A DNA stretch of 64,000 nucleotides from UBA5266 sp964610025 (GTDB taxonomy: Bacteria; Bacteroidota; Bacteroidia; Bacteroidales; WCHB1-69): contig CAZSTX010000003.1 of NCBI GenBank assembly GCA_964610025.1, positions 1-64,000 on the forward strand. Reading direction: 5' to 3'. Below, one piece after another: positions 8,964 through 17,705 of this stretch. A program made the position numbers and the translations under genes. Position 1 is the first letter of the stretch, and the number at the start of each line of letters is the position of its first letter. The notes beneath the pieces are model-generated. The model searched no databases. It was not told the origin of the DNA and saw nothing but the letters and a program-made list of their open reading frames with translations.

Positions 8964-9824
8964 TTATTCTTTTTCAGATTGTCTCTCTAAATCAACTATT
9001 ATGGCACGTTGTTTTTGTGCTTTTTCCAGCGCTTCTAATCTTATTTTTTTTAATAAAACTTGTTTTCGCTGATTGAGGATTATATTTTTTATATTTTCTT
9101 TTTCTATGCTTAATGGAGAATAGGCTTCATTAATTTTAAAATCAATAATTTTAACTAAATACACACTATTGGAGTCGCTTAACTCAATATTTCGATTGTT
9201 GTGTAAATATTGCTCTTGTTTATAAGTGTTAATGGGTATTTCTTTTAAAATATCGTCAAACAAAAGCCAATCGTTTTCAAAATACATATTTTCGGCATCA
9301 TTGTTCGCTATGTTTTCAAGTTTTTTTTTGTCTTGTAAAGAAAGCTGTTGGGCAAACATCAAATGCCGTGCTAATGCCAATTGTTTAAAATTTAACGACA
9401 ATTTTATATAGTTTACTTTTACAATGTTCTTTCGCATTTCGAAATCTAACTTATGTTGTTCGTAATATTGACGGATTTCGTTATCAGACACTTCTTTATT
9501 TAATAACGTTTCTACTTTTTTATTTTCATAAGCAAAAATCAAAAGCGACTCGCGATATGCTTCTAATTCTTTATCAAAATTTTTCTCTTCTCTTGACAAT
9601 GTTTTTTTTGCTTCATGCAACAATACTTGTTTTTGTACCCACGCATCTATATAATACGGAGGTATAACAACACTGTCGGATTGTGTGTTAAAATCAGGGA
9701 TTAATTCCTCTAAATCGGCATAGGTTAATGTTTCGTCGTAAACAAAAGCTATTACTTTTTCGTTTGAACGCAAACAAGACACACACAACAAAAAACAAAT
9801 GAAAACAAGCAATAAATACTTCAT
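8964..9824 (-). CDS. PpiC/SurA-like lipoprotein
   Basis: A 286-residue protein whose N-terminus (MKYLLLVFICFLLCVSCLRSNEK) is a lipoprotein signal peptide with the lipobox cysteine in CVSC. The remainder resembles the N-terminal helical part of SurA/PpiC chaperones (helix-rich, with VSDNEIRQYYEQHKLDFEMR), but no convincing parvulin active-site segment is seen. It may therefore be a chaperone without isomerase activity. It lies between two larger PPIase genes with gaps of 2-3 bases, so it is almost certainly cotranscribed with them. Confidence 0.7.
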   Translation of the reverse strand: MKYLLLVFICFLLCVSCLRSNEKVIAFVYDETLTYADLEELIPDFNTQSDSVVIPPYYIDAWVQKQVLLHEAKKTLSREEKNFDKELEAYRESLLIFAYENKKVETLLNKEVSDNEIRQYYEQHKLDFEMRKNIVKVNYIKLSLNFKQLALARHLMFAQQLSLQDKKKLENIANNDAENMYFENDWLLFDDILKEIPINTYKQEQYLHNNRNIELSDSNSVYLVKIIDFKINEAYSPLSIEKENIKNIILNQRKQVLLKKIRLEALEKAQKQRAIIVDLERQSEKE

Positions 9825-9827
9825 TGT

Positions 9828-11891
9828 TTATTTTTTTAATAAAGATAAAATAGCATCTTTATCTACCCATACTTTGTTGTTTGAACGCAAATCTTTTATC
9901 CACTCTTCTTCTAAATAGTTTTGGTATTGAGCAATTATCATTCCTTTTATTTCTTCAAGTGGTTTAGGTGTTGGAGCTAAAAACTCAATTGGTAACACTA
10001 TTTGCAAAGTAGACATGTTGGAACATTTGTCTATCGCTGCTTTTCTTTCATTGAGCGATAATTGTACATTTTCTCCATTTTTAGCTTTGTTAGTATAATC
10101 TTCCCAGTTATTCCATGAAAATATTTTATCAAAATTCTCATTTTCGCCTTTTTCTAAAACTACATTTTGAGATGTTACAAATTCTTGTTTTTTATTCAGT
10201 TTTTGCATAGCCTGTTCGGGTAGCGTACCTTTTTTTAAGAGTTTTGAAAATTTATTAAAACTTGCTTGGTCTTTCAACAAATAAACATTGGCATTGAGAC
10301 GTACATCGTATAAGTAATCGTTTTGAATAGTAGTGTAAAACTCTTTTAATCCAACTGTATCTATTTCAGCTTTTCTCCATACTTTTTGTTCACTTAATTC
10401 GTATAATAATACTCCTTCTTTGTATTCTTTCATTAAGTTAGCAAATTCGGGATATTTTATTTCTAATTGCGCATCCTCATAATCAATAACAGACTGTTGT
10501 ACAAAATCTTTATAGAAATATGTTATTAATTCGTTTATTCCCATAGTAGTTTTATATTGATTTTCTTCAAGATAGCGAGCAAAATCTTTTTGGGTATATG
10601 TTTTATTTGCCAATGTGAACAAAGGTTTGTTCCAATCGGCAATCGATTCGGCTTCCCATTGTCCTTCAAAAATAGATGTATCGATATGATAAAACATTTC
10701 CAATGCTTTATTTTTATTTTTTTCTTTGTATTCTTTAAAATTATATTCTTTTTTCAATCTATTAGCAAAGGCTTCTTTGCTTTTATTTGAACGATTGTCT
10801 TTTGTAACTTTATTTTTAACAATAGCTTTTGTTTCAGTATTATTTTCTACAGGGATTTTATTGGTTAATTTTACAATATGAAATCCATATTTTGTTTCGA
10901 AAGGTTGGCTTATGTCGTTCAATTTCAAATCATACATATGTTTAATAAAATCTCCAATATAACTATTCGAAGCAAAGAGCGGCAGTTCTCCTTTTCGCGA
11001 TACGATGCCTTTATCAGTACAATACATTTCTACAGCTTTCGCAAAATCCATTCCGTCTACGACTGCTTTATGGGCTTCTTTTACTTTTTCTCTTGTTTTA
11101 ATCGAATCTTCGTAAGTTGCATTAGGAGGATATGAAATTAAGATTTGCGAAATGGCACATTTTCCTAAAGCTGGTTTTTTATCTTGTAAATACATAAGAT
11201 GATAGCCAAATTCTGTTCTAATAGGCATAGACACCTCTCCCACTTTTAATTTATATATCGCTGACTCAAACGAATAAATCATGTCAAAAACAGTAAAATA
11301 TCCCAAGTCTCCTTTGTTTCCTGCTTGTCTAACAACACCTTCTGCCGTTTTTAAATCTCTTGCCGATGGGTCTTCTGATTCTTTTTCGGCTACACTGGCA
11401 AAATCTTCACCTGCTAAAATACGGTTACGTAATTGTATCATTTCTTTGTATGCTTTAAGCGTATCTTCTGCCTTAGCTTCTGCAGGCAATTTTTTCATAA
11501 TATGACTCGCTCTTAAATCCCATTGCATACGCTCTAAGGCTTCGTTAAGTAATTTTTCATTTACCTCTTTATCTGTAAGATAACTTTTTGTAGCTTGTAA
11601 ACGATAGCCATCTAATTCTTTTTGTAATTCTTCGATTGTATCTAATCGAAGTGCCAATGCTTCTGCATAGCGTAAACGAAAATTGATGTATAAATCAATA
11701 TATTCGAGTAACTCTTTTTCTGTTGATTGCATTAAATCGTTGTTTTTTGAATAGGTATTTTCAAATTCAGCTAAACTTACATTTTCTTTCCCTATCTTTA
11801 AAACTATTGCATCGTTTTGTGCCGTTAAATTATAATGCGACAATATAAAAATCAAACTACTAATACTTAAAATACTTGCTATTTTTCTCAT
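9828..11891 (-). CDS. Large periplasmic peptidyl-prolyl isomerase with two parvulin domains
   Basis: A 687-residue exported protein. The hydrophobic N-terminus ends at LTAQNDA. The first parvulin domain covers roughly residues 130-235 (LRASHIMKKLP, then FASVAEKESEDPSARD and GNKGDLGYFT, then GYHLMYLQDKKP). The second covers about 240-345 (KCAISQILISYPP, then GFHIVKLTNKIP). The C-terminal half is a long helical chaperone-like region. It is the first PPIase gene after guaB (30-base gap). Three adjacent genes of this superfamily suggest a dedicated outer-membrane protein folding set. Confidence 0.85.
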   Translation of the reverse strand: MRKIASILSISSLIFILSHYNLTAQNDAIVLKIGKENVSLAEFENTYSKNNDLMQSTEKELLEYIDLYINFRLRYAEALALRLDTIEELQKELDGYRLQATKSYLTDKEVNEKLLNEALERMQWDLRASHIMKKLPAEAKAEDTLKAYKEMIQLRNRILAGEDFASVAEKESEDPSARDLKTAEGVVRQAGNKGDLGYFTVFDMIYSFESAIYKLKVGEVSMPIRTEFGYHLMYLQDKKPALGKCAISQILISYPPNATYEDSIKTREKVKEAHKAVVDGMDFAKAVEMYCTDKGIVSRKGELPLFASNSYIGDFIKHMYDLKLNDISQPFETKYGFHIVKLTNKIPVENNTETKAIVKNKVTKDNRSNKSKEAFANRLKKEYNFKEYKEKNKNKALEMFYHIDTSIFEGQWEAESIADWNKPLFTLANKTYTQKDFARYLEENQYKTTMGINELITYFYKDFVQQSVIDYEDAQLEIKYPEFANLMKEYKEGVLLYELSEQKVWRKAEIDTVGLKEFYTTIQNDYLYDVRLNANVYLLKDQASFNKFSKLLKKGTLPEQAMQKLNKKQEFVTSQNVVLEKGENENFDKIFSWNNWEDYTNKAKNGENVQLSLNERKAAIDKCSNMSTLQIVLPIEFLAPTPKPLEEIKGMIIAQYQNYLEEEWIKDLRSNNKVWVDKDAILSLLKK

Positions 11892-11921
11892 TTTTTTATA
11901 TAATTAATTCTATATCTATTA

Positions 11922-13400
11922 TTATCTAGTGTAATTAGGTGCTTCTTTTGTTATAGTAACGTCATGAGGATGGTTTTCTTGTATTCCAGCTTGGGTTACT
12001 TTGATAAAACGAGCCTTTTTTAATGCTGCTATATTGGGCGAGCCAGTGTAGCCCATTCCTGCACGTAAACCGCCTATCATTTGCTGTATTACTTCCGACA
12101 ACATTCCTTTAAAATGCACTCTGCCAACAATGCCTTCGGGAACAAATTTAGCAATATCTGTTTCAAAATCTTGAAAGTACCTATCTTTCGACCCTTTTTC
12201 CATAGCTTCTAAAGACCCCATACCTCTGTAAGTTTTGTATTTTCTGCCTTCAAACAACACAGTTTCACCTGGTGACTCCTCTACTCCTGCAAATAAAGAA
12301 CCTGCCATAATCGTTGATGCTCCTACAGCTAATGCTTTGATAATATCACCTGTATAACGAATGCCACCATCGGCTATAATAGGAATTCCTGTGCCTTTTA
12401 ACGCTTTTGCTACCGCATAAACAGCTGCCAATTGAGGCACACCCACACCGGCAATAATACGTGTTGTGCAAATAGAACCAGGACCTATGCCTACTTTTAC
12501 CGCATCAACACCTATATTAGCTAAATCGATAGCTGCTTCGGGAGTTGCAATATTTCCTACTACTACTTGCAAATCGGGATATTTTTTCTTTATCGCTTTT
12601 GTTATTTGCATTACCCCTAAGGAATGACCATGTGCAGTGTCGATTACGATAGCATCTACTTCCGATTTTTTCAATTCGTCTACTCTTTCCATAGTGTCGT
12701 GAGCTGTTCCAACAGCAGCAGCAACACGCAAACGCCCCCTACTGTCTTTGCAAGCATTCGGACGCGCTTTTATCTTGATAATATCTTTATAGGTAATCAA
12801 GCCTATCACTTTGTTATCGCTGTCCACTACGGGTAGTTTTTCAATTTTATATTGTTGTAAAATTTCTGCTGCCTTTTCAAAATTAGTAAATTCAGTAATC
12901 GTAATTACTTTTTTTGTCATGATTTTATCTATAGACAAATTTAAATCTTTTTCAAAACGAAGGTCGCGATTGGTAACAATCCCTTTTAATCGTTTTACTT
13001 TATCTACTACTGGAATACCTCCAATATGATATTCTTTCATCAATTGAAGTGCATCTTTTACTTTAGCTTTAGCATCTATTGTAATAGGTTCGATAATCAT
13101 TCCATTTTCGGCACGTTTTACTTTATTCACTTCAAATGCCTGTGCTTCTATCGACATATTTTTGTGTATAACGCCGATACCCCCCTCTTGTGCAATAGCT
13201 ATAGCTAATTTCGACTCAGTAACTGTATCCATAGCCGCCGATACAATGGGTATGTTTAAGGTTATTTCTTTTGTAAACAAAGTAGATAAATTTACGTCGC
13301 GAGGTAATATTTCGCTATAAGCTGGAAGAAGCAACACATCATCGTATGTAAACCCTTCTCCTACAAACTTTTCTTTTTCAAACTCAAAAGATGCATTCAT
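11922..13400 (-). CDS. guaB: IMP dehydrogenase
   Basis: A 492-residue enzyme of normal length that oxidises IMP to XMP, the committed step of guanine nucleotide synthesis. The barrel begins with FTYDDVLLLPAYSEILP. Two CBS domains occupy roughly residues 95-215 (MKEYHIGGIPVVD and LQQYKIEKLPVVD). The catalytic cysteine lies in GPGSICTTRIIAGVGVPQ near residue 310, and the flap region follows with YRGMGSLEAM. It has its own -7 box, and the PPIase operon begins 30 bases downstream. Confidence 0.97.
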   Translation of the reverse strand: MNASFEFEKEKFVGEGFTYDDVLLLPAYSEILPRDVNLSTLFTKEITLNIPIVSAAMDTVTESKLAIAIAQEGGIGVIHKNMSIEAQAFEVNKVKRAENGMIIEPITIDAKAKVKDALQLMKEYHIGGIPVVDKVKRLKGIVTNRDLRFEKDLNLSIDKIMTKKVITITEFTNFEKAAEILQQYKIEKLPVVDSDNKVIGLITYKDIIKIKARPNACKDSRGRLRVAAAVGTAHDTMERVDELKKSEVDAIVIDTAHGHSLGVMQITKAIKKKYPDLQVVVGNIATPEAAIDLANIGVDAVKVGIGPGSICTTRIIAGVGVPQLAAVYAVAKALKGTGIPIIADGGIRYTGDIIKALAVGASTIMAGSLFAGVEESPGETVLFEGRKYKTYRGMGSLEAMEKGSKDRYFQDFETDIAKFVPEGIVGRVHFKGMLSEVIQQMIGGLRAGMGYTGSPNIAALKKARFIKVTQAGIQENHPHDVTITKEAPNYTR

Positions 13401-13430
13401 GGCTCAATGTTTTTCATAAAAATTAATTTA

Positions 13431-13438
13431 CAAAAATA
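13431..13438 (-). promoter_or_regulatory. -7 box for guaB
   Basis: The minus strand reads TATTTTTG, matching TAnnTTTG, 30 bases before the guaB ATG. The box lies in the divergent guaB/der intergenic region. Confidence 0.45.
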
Positions 13439-13553
13439 TATTTTTTTTTGATATTATTCCATCTTTATCATAATAAAATGTTATTTTTTTTTCACCATAA
13501 TGAAAATATAAATTATTTGATAGCTTGTATTACATTTATAAAAAAAAATCGTG

Positions 13554-13561
13554 TAATTTTG
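13554..13561 (+). promoter_or_regulatory. -7 box for der
   Basis: TAATTTTG on the plus strand, 23 bases before the der ATG at 13585. It supports the shorter der start, because the alternative in-frame start at 13525 would lie upstream of the promoter. Confidence 0.6.
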
Positions 13562-13584
13562 TAGACTTAATAAACCATAGCATT

Positions 13585-14892
13585 ATGACCAATTTAATTG
13601 CCTTAGTAGGAAGACCTAACACTGGAAAATCAACACTTTTTAACCGCTTGATAGGCACAAGAAAAGCCATAGTAGATGCCACTGCTGGGGTTACACGCGA
13701 CAGAAATTATGGAAAATCGGAATGGAATGGTTTTGCATTTTCTGTTATCGACACAGGAGGTTATGTAGATGCCTCTAAAGATATTTACGAAAATGAAATA
13801 AAAAAACAAGTGCTTTTAGCTATAGACGAAGCCGATGTTATTTTATTTTTAGTTGATGGACGTGAAGGTATTACGCCTATGGACGAAGACATAGCACGCA
13901 TTCTTCGCACAACTACAAAACCTACCTATTTAGTAGTCAACAAAATCGACTCCCCTATAAATTACAACGACCAAATGGAGTTTTATGCTTTGGGTTTAGA
14001 ACATCTTTTTGCTATTTCGGCGGCTTCGGGAAGTGGAACAGGTGATTTGTTAGACAGTGTAGTGCTACATTTTAATCGTCAAAAAGAAGATGAAGAAACA
14101 GACAATTTACCAAAAATTACTGTTGTAGGACGTCCAAATGTTGGCAAATCGTCTATTATCAATGTGTTGTTAGGAAAAGAGCGGCACATTGTATCTCATC
14201 TTTCAGGAACAACAAGAGATGCAATCTATTCACGCTATAAAGGTTTTGGCTTTGATTTTGATTTAGTTGATACTGCTGGCTTGCGTAAAAAGAAAAATGT
14301 AGAAGAAGACATTGAATTTTATTCTGTCATGCGAACCGTACGTGCTATTGAAAATAGCAATGTGTGTATAATAATGTGCGATGCCACACAAGGATTTGAA
14401 GCGCAAGACCTCAATATATTAAGTTTAGCACAACGCAACAAAAAAGGAATTGTAGTAGTAGTCAATAAATGGGATTTGATAGATAAATCGAACAACACAC
14501 ACAAAGAATTTGAAACAGCTATACTGCATAAAATTGCTCCAGCTAAAGATGTACCCATCATTTTCACTTCTGTCATTAAAAAACAACGTATTTTTAATGT
14601 TATAAAAACTGCTATCGACGTGTATCAAAACATGAAACGAAAAATAAGCACTTCTGAATTAAACAATACACTTTTAGAAATTATTAAAGAAAATCCGCCA
14701 CCCATACAAAAAGATAAAACAGTAAGAATAAAATATATTACCCAACTTCCGACTGCTTATCCACAATTTGTATTTTTTTGTAATCTTCCTCAATATGTAC
14801 GTGAAGATTATAAACGTTTTATTGAAAATAAAATACGAAGCATTTGGGACTTTCATGGCAGTCCTGTTGATATTTACTTCAGAAAAAAATAA
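13585..14892 (+). CDS. der: Ribosome-assembly GTPase Der (EngA)
   Basis: A 435-residue protein with two tandem GTPase domains: G1 motifs GRPNTGKST near the start and GRPNVGKSS in the middle, G3 motifs DTGGY and DTAGL, and G4 motifs NKID and NKWD. A C-terminal KH-like domain follows (ending GSPVDIYFRKK). This architecture is diagnostic of Der, which acts in 50S subunit maturation. The start at MTNLIALVGRPN gives the usual family length and follows the -7 box; the frame is open further upstream, but those codons precede the promoter. Confidence 0.96.
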   Translation: MTNLIALVGRPNTGKSTLFNRLIGTRKAIVDATAGVTRDRNYGKSEWNGFAFSVIDTGGYVDASKDIYENEIKKQVLLAIDEADVILFLVDGREGITPMDEDIARILRTTTKPTYLVVNKIDSPINYNDQMEFYALGLEHLFAISAASGSGTGDLLDSVVLHFNRQKEDEETDNLPKITVVGRPNVGKSSIINVLLGKERHIVSHLSGTTRDAIYSRYKGFGFDFDLVDTAGLRKKKNVEEDIEFYSVMRTVRAIENSNVCIIMCDATQGFEAQDLNILSLAQRNKKGIVVVVNKWDLIDKSNNTHKEFETAILHKIAPAKDVPIIFTSVIKKQRIFNVIKTAIDVYQNMKRKISTSELNNTLLEIIKENPPPIQKDKTVRIKYITQLPTAYPQFVFFCNLPQYVREDYKRFIENKIRSIWDFHGSPVDIYFRKK

Positions 14893-14900
14893 CACCTATT

Positions 14901-15365
14901 ATGAAAAAACATATTGTTCTATTTTTAATAATATCATTGGGCTTAACGGCATGCAATAATAAAAAAGTAATTTACGAAAAAAATATTTTCTTTTCTGATT
15001 TAAAATGGAATCGATTTAGTATATTGGAATTTACGCCAGAAATTAAAAACATAAAAAAAACTTATGACTTTATTGTAAGCGTAAAGTTTAAGGAAGGCTA
15101 TCAACACAATACCCTCCCTATTAATACCATATTAATCTATCCAAATGGACAAAAAAATATAAATAGACATGTGTTTTTGATGAAAAACGAATACGGCTAT
15201 TTAGGAAATTCAGAAAATGACTCACGCTATATTGAAGCAATTATCCATAATAAAAAACAATTTACAGAAACTGGCACCTACACTTTCACTGTACAACAAA
15301 TCACGCAATATTATGATTTAGAAAATATAAAAGCAGTAGAATGCAAAGTAATATTATCCAATTAA
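14901..15365 (+). CDS. gldH: GldH-like gliding-motility lipoprotein
   Basis: A 154-residue lipoprotein with lipobox LGLTAC at the end of the signal peptide (Cys18). Its size, the beta-rich body and the ending (YTFTVQQITQYYDLENIKAV) resemble GldH, a lipoprotein required for gliding and type IX-dependent processes in Flavobacterium. The identification rests on these features and on sprA and gldB in the same window. The remaining similarity is too weak to see by eye, so the symbol is tentative. It starts 8 bases after der and is probably cotranscribed with it. Confidence 0.6.
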   Translation: MKKHIVLFLIISLGLTACNNKKVIYEKNIFFSDLKWNRFSILEFTPEIKNIKKTYDFIVSVKFKEGYQHNTLPINTILIYPNGQKNINRHVFLMKNEYGYLGNSENDSRYIEAIIHNKKQFTETGTYTFTVQQITQYYDLENIKAVECKVILSN

Positions 15366-15375
15366 AAAAAAACCA

Positions 15376-15834
15376 ATGACAAAAATCAGAATTACAAAAA
15401 TTTTTCATTTTGAAATGGCTCATGCACTTATCGACTATAAAGGATTGTGTAAAAACATACACGGACACTCTTATCAACTCAAAATAAGGGTAAGTGGCAA
15501 TATAGAGCAACATCCAGACCCTTCGAAAAAAGGAATGGTAATGGATTTTACCGATTTAAAAGAAATTGTTGAAAAACATATTATTCAACGCTACGACCAT
15601 GCACTTATTTTAAACGATAAAAGCAATCCTGAACTCATAAAACAGTTAAAAGCAAATTATCAAAATATATTGATTGTCAACTTTCAACCAACCAGCGAGC
15701 AATTGCTTGTCGATTTTGCACAGCGCTTAAAACAACACCTTCCCAACTATGTAAGCCTGCATAGTATACAACTTTCTGAAACTCAAAACTCTTATGCAGA
15801 ATGGTATGCCGATGACAATCAGCCTACTTTATAA
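15376..15834 (+). CDS. queD: 6-carboxytetrahydropterin synthase / 6-pyruvoyl-tetrahydropterin synthase family (QueD-like)
   Basis: A 152-residue protein with the zinc ligands in FEMAHAL and HGHSYQL, the catalytic cysteine in GLCKNIHGH, and a catalytic dyad region YDHALILN. QueD makes 6-carboxy-tetrahydropterin, an early step of queuosine synthesis; other members of the family make tetrahydropterins. No other que gene is nearby. It starts 10 bases after the GldH-like gene, as the last gene of the der unit. Confidence 0.88.
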   Translation: MTKIRITKIFHFEMAHALIDYKGLCKNIHGHSYQLKIRVSGNIEQHPDPSKKGMVMDFTDLKEIVEKHIIQRYDHALILNDKSNPELIKQLKANYQNILIVNFQPTSEQLLVDFAQRLKQHLPNYVSLHSIQLSETQNSYAEWYADDNQPTL

Positions 15835-15888
15835 ATATGCTTCCAGAATAAGTGTATAAATTCAAAAAAAAAATTGCAGAAACAAACA

Positions 15889-15912
15889 CCTTTCGGCTAC
15901 GCTCAGAGTGCA
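15889..15912. repeat. Dispersed intergenic 24-bp element, copy 1
   Basis: A 24-bp stretch beginning CCTTTCGG and ending AGAGTGCA. A second copy at 33440-33463 differs at four positions. Both copies are intergenic and downstream of gene ends. They look like members of a small palindromic intergenic repeat family. Confidence 0.5.
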
Positions 15913-16081
15913 AACAATCAAAATGTTTTAATCCTTTACGTAAACAAACTGTATTTCTTCTGTTTAGTTCGCTTTTTACGCAAACATGCCCATAACGTAT
16001 TGTCGCTAAACGAAAAAATTGGTCCGATGAGCCCTTATTTTTTATTTGGAAACTTATTGTAGGAAGTCGTATTCTATTATT

Positions 16082-16369
16082 CTATAAATCAATACAACCA
16101 TAATTCTTTGCTTTTAATAAATCGTTTACTTCATCTTTATCAAAATATTCGGGATCAAATTCATTTCCTACCCATTCAATGAAACTTTCATATTCTTCGT
16201 GGGTTGGTTGTTTTAGTATCTCAAGCATGTCTAAATAACCCCAAATTCCTCTACAATTCTCTGATGAACAATACATTTTACCAGTCAAACAAATTGGATA
16301 TTTAATCTTATTATCAAAAGGAAGTATCTTTTCTAGTATTATATCATGCTCCCACCCACATTTTATCGC
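16082..16369 (-). pseudogene. Remnant of a plasmid pRiA4b ORF-3-like protein
   Basis: Reading the minus strand from 16369 gives about 95 codons matching the C-terminal half of the pRiA4b ORF-3 family: WEHDIILEKILPFD, then YPICLTGKMYC, then WGYLDMLEIL and EWVGNEFDPEYFD. The frame is closed by a stop at 16370-16372, just where the conserved YDFGDxWEH block should continue upstream, so the N-terminal half is missing. An internal TTG at 16288 could start a 68-residue product, but that would begin inside the domain. The function of the family is unknown. This is best read as a 5'-truncated gene left by past rearrangement. Confidence 0.7.
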
Positions 16370-16389
16370 TTAAGCTATTTTCATTTTTT

Positions 16390-16983
16390 CTACAATAGCA
16401 AATCATCGTATGTTATTTCTAACCAAACTTTGTATTTTTTAGCCATTATTTTTGCACGTTCTCTCTCTGGGTCGCCAAGTGCATGTTTCAGGTTCAACCT
16501 TGTGCGGTTAAATGAATGAGCGGTATTGACTATTTTATTTTGCAATTCATACAATCTGCGTTCATGCCAATCGTTGCGAATTTCGTATGCTTCATAATGC
16601 CAAAACGATGGATAAGCAATCAGAGCAGTCGTTTGAAAAGGAGACAGAAATTTGTATAAAAAAGCATGATAGCTCTTTTTTAGCAATTCAAAATCGATGA
16701 TTACACGAAAAACAAAAGGGAAACGAAACTGTAGCAAATGTTTTGCTATACGTATTTCTATGTTATTAAACGAAAAATAAATCGTCCCATCTAAATCGGT
16801 ATGCTTATAGCGAATTTTTTCAGCTATTTCTGGAATTTTATAGTTTTCGAGATGTGCTTGTACATTTAATGCATTTTGTAACACATCTTTAACATCTAAA
16901 TTTAAGCATAAAGATATAATTTCATCTTTTTGTTTTATATTCAGCTGATGGTTGGCTATCCATATTAAATGAGCTTGTTGCAT
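16390..16983 (-). CDS. Hypothetical protein (197 aa)
   Basis: I do not recognise this protein. It is soluble, without signal peptide or membrane helices, rich in aromatic, histidine and basic residues. Notable stretches are LLQFRFPFVFRVIIDFE in the middle and a basic C-terminal half (NDWHERRLYELQNK, then DPERERAKIMAKKYK). It has a good -7 box close upstream and an uninterrupted frame, so it is likely expressed. It lies divergent from ruvC and next to the decayed pRiA4b remnant. Confidence 0.6.
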   Translation of the reverse strand: MQQAHLIWIANHQLNIKQKDEIISLCLNLDVKDVLQNALNVQAHLENYKIPEIAEKIRYKHTDLDGTIYFSFNNIEIRIAKHLLQFRFPFVFRVIIDFELLKKSYHAFLYKFLSPFQTTALIAYPSFWHYEAYEIRNDWHERRLYELQNKIVNTAHSFNRTRLNLKHALGDPERERAKIMAKKYKVWLEITYDDLLL

Positions 16984-17015
16984 AGTATTTCTCTATTTTT
17001 CATCTAAAAAAAATG

Positions 17016-17023
17016 CAAATATA
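17016..17023 (-). promoter_or_regulatory. -7 box for the 197-residue hypothetical gene
   Basis: The minus strand reads TATATTTG, a TAnnTTTG match, 32 bases before the ATG at 16983. Confidence 0.45.
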
Positions 17024-17065
17024 AAGAAAATTATCGTTATTTGTCTTTAAAGATTTTCTTTTTAT

Positions 17066-17073
17066 TACTTTTG
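17066..17073 (+). promoter_or_regulatory. -7 box for ruvC
   Basis: TACTTTTG, 15 bases before the ruvC ATG at 17089. Its position argues for the shorter start rather than the in-frame TTG at 17041. Confidence 0.55.
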
Positions 17074-17088
17074 CAAAAAAATATCACT

Positions 17089-17652
17089 ATGCACACAAGC
17101 GACCAAATCATCTTAGGCATTGACCCTGGTTCTAATATTATGGGTTATGGATTGATTCATATAAAAAACAATCAACCCTCGCTTATAAAGATGGACGTTC
17201 TTAAATTAAGCAAAACAGATAGTCAGTTGCTGCGAATGAAGCATATTTTTCATTTTACCTTGCAACTTATCGAAGATTATTTACCAGATATCATGGCAAT
17301 AGAAGCTCCTTTCTTTGGCAAAAACGTACAATCGATGTTAAAATTAGGCCGCGCACAAGGCACTGCTATAGCGGCAGCACTCTATAAAAACATTCCTGTT
17401 TTTGAATATTCGCCAAAAAAAATAAAACAATCGATTACCGGACGAGGCAGCGCTTCTAAAGAACAACTATCTGCTATGCTCTACCGCATTCTCGACATCA
17501 AAGAGCCTTGCAGCATATACCTCGATGCTACTGATGCACTTGGAGTTGCTTTGTGTCATCATTATCAATCCAATACTATCATAACATCTAACAAATACAA
17601 TAGCTGGGAAAGTTTTATAAATAAAAACACTGATAGAATAATTAAATCATAA
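17089..17652 (+). CDS. ruvC: Holliday junction resolvase RuvC
   Basis: A 187-residue endonuclease with the RNase-H-like fold. Acidic catalytic motifs are seen in ILGIDPGSNIMGYGL, in AIEAPFFGKNVQSMLKLGRAQG, and at the C-terminus in DATDALGVALCHH. RuvC cleaves Holliday junctions together with RuvAB. The ATG at 17089 was chosen because it gives the normal N-terminus and lies just after a -7 box. ruvA lies 1 kb downstream on the same strand with prmC between; ruvB is not in the window. Confidence 0.95.
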   Translation: MHTSDQIILGIDPGSNIMGYGLIHIKNNQPSLIKMDVLKLSKTDSQLLRMKHIFHFTLQLIEDYLPDIMAIEAPFFGKNVQSMLKLGRAQGTAIAAALYKNIPVFEYSPKKIKQSITGRGSASKEQLSAMLYRILDIKEPCSIYLDATDALGVALCHHYQSNTIITSNKYNSWESFINKNTDRIIKS

Positions 17653-17705
17653 TTGCCAAATAAGAACATAACAATCAACACATTGCTATCATAACAAGTT
17701 GAAAC

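Noticed and set aside
15874..16062. 62-codon open frame after queD
   Set aside because: It spans the dispersed repeat, has no promoter box or recognisable protein character, and looks like chance in decayed DNA.
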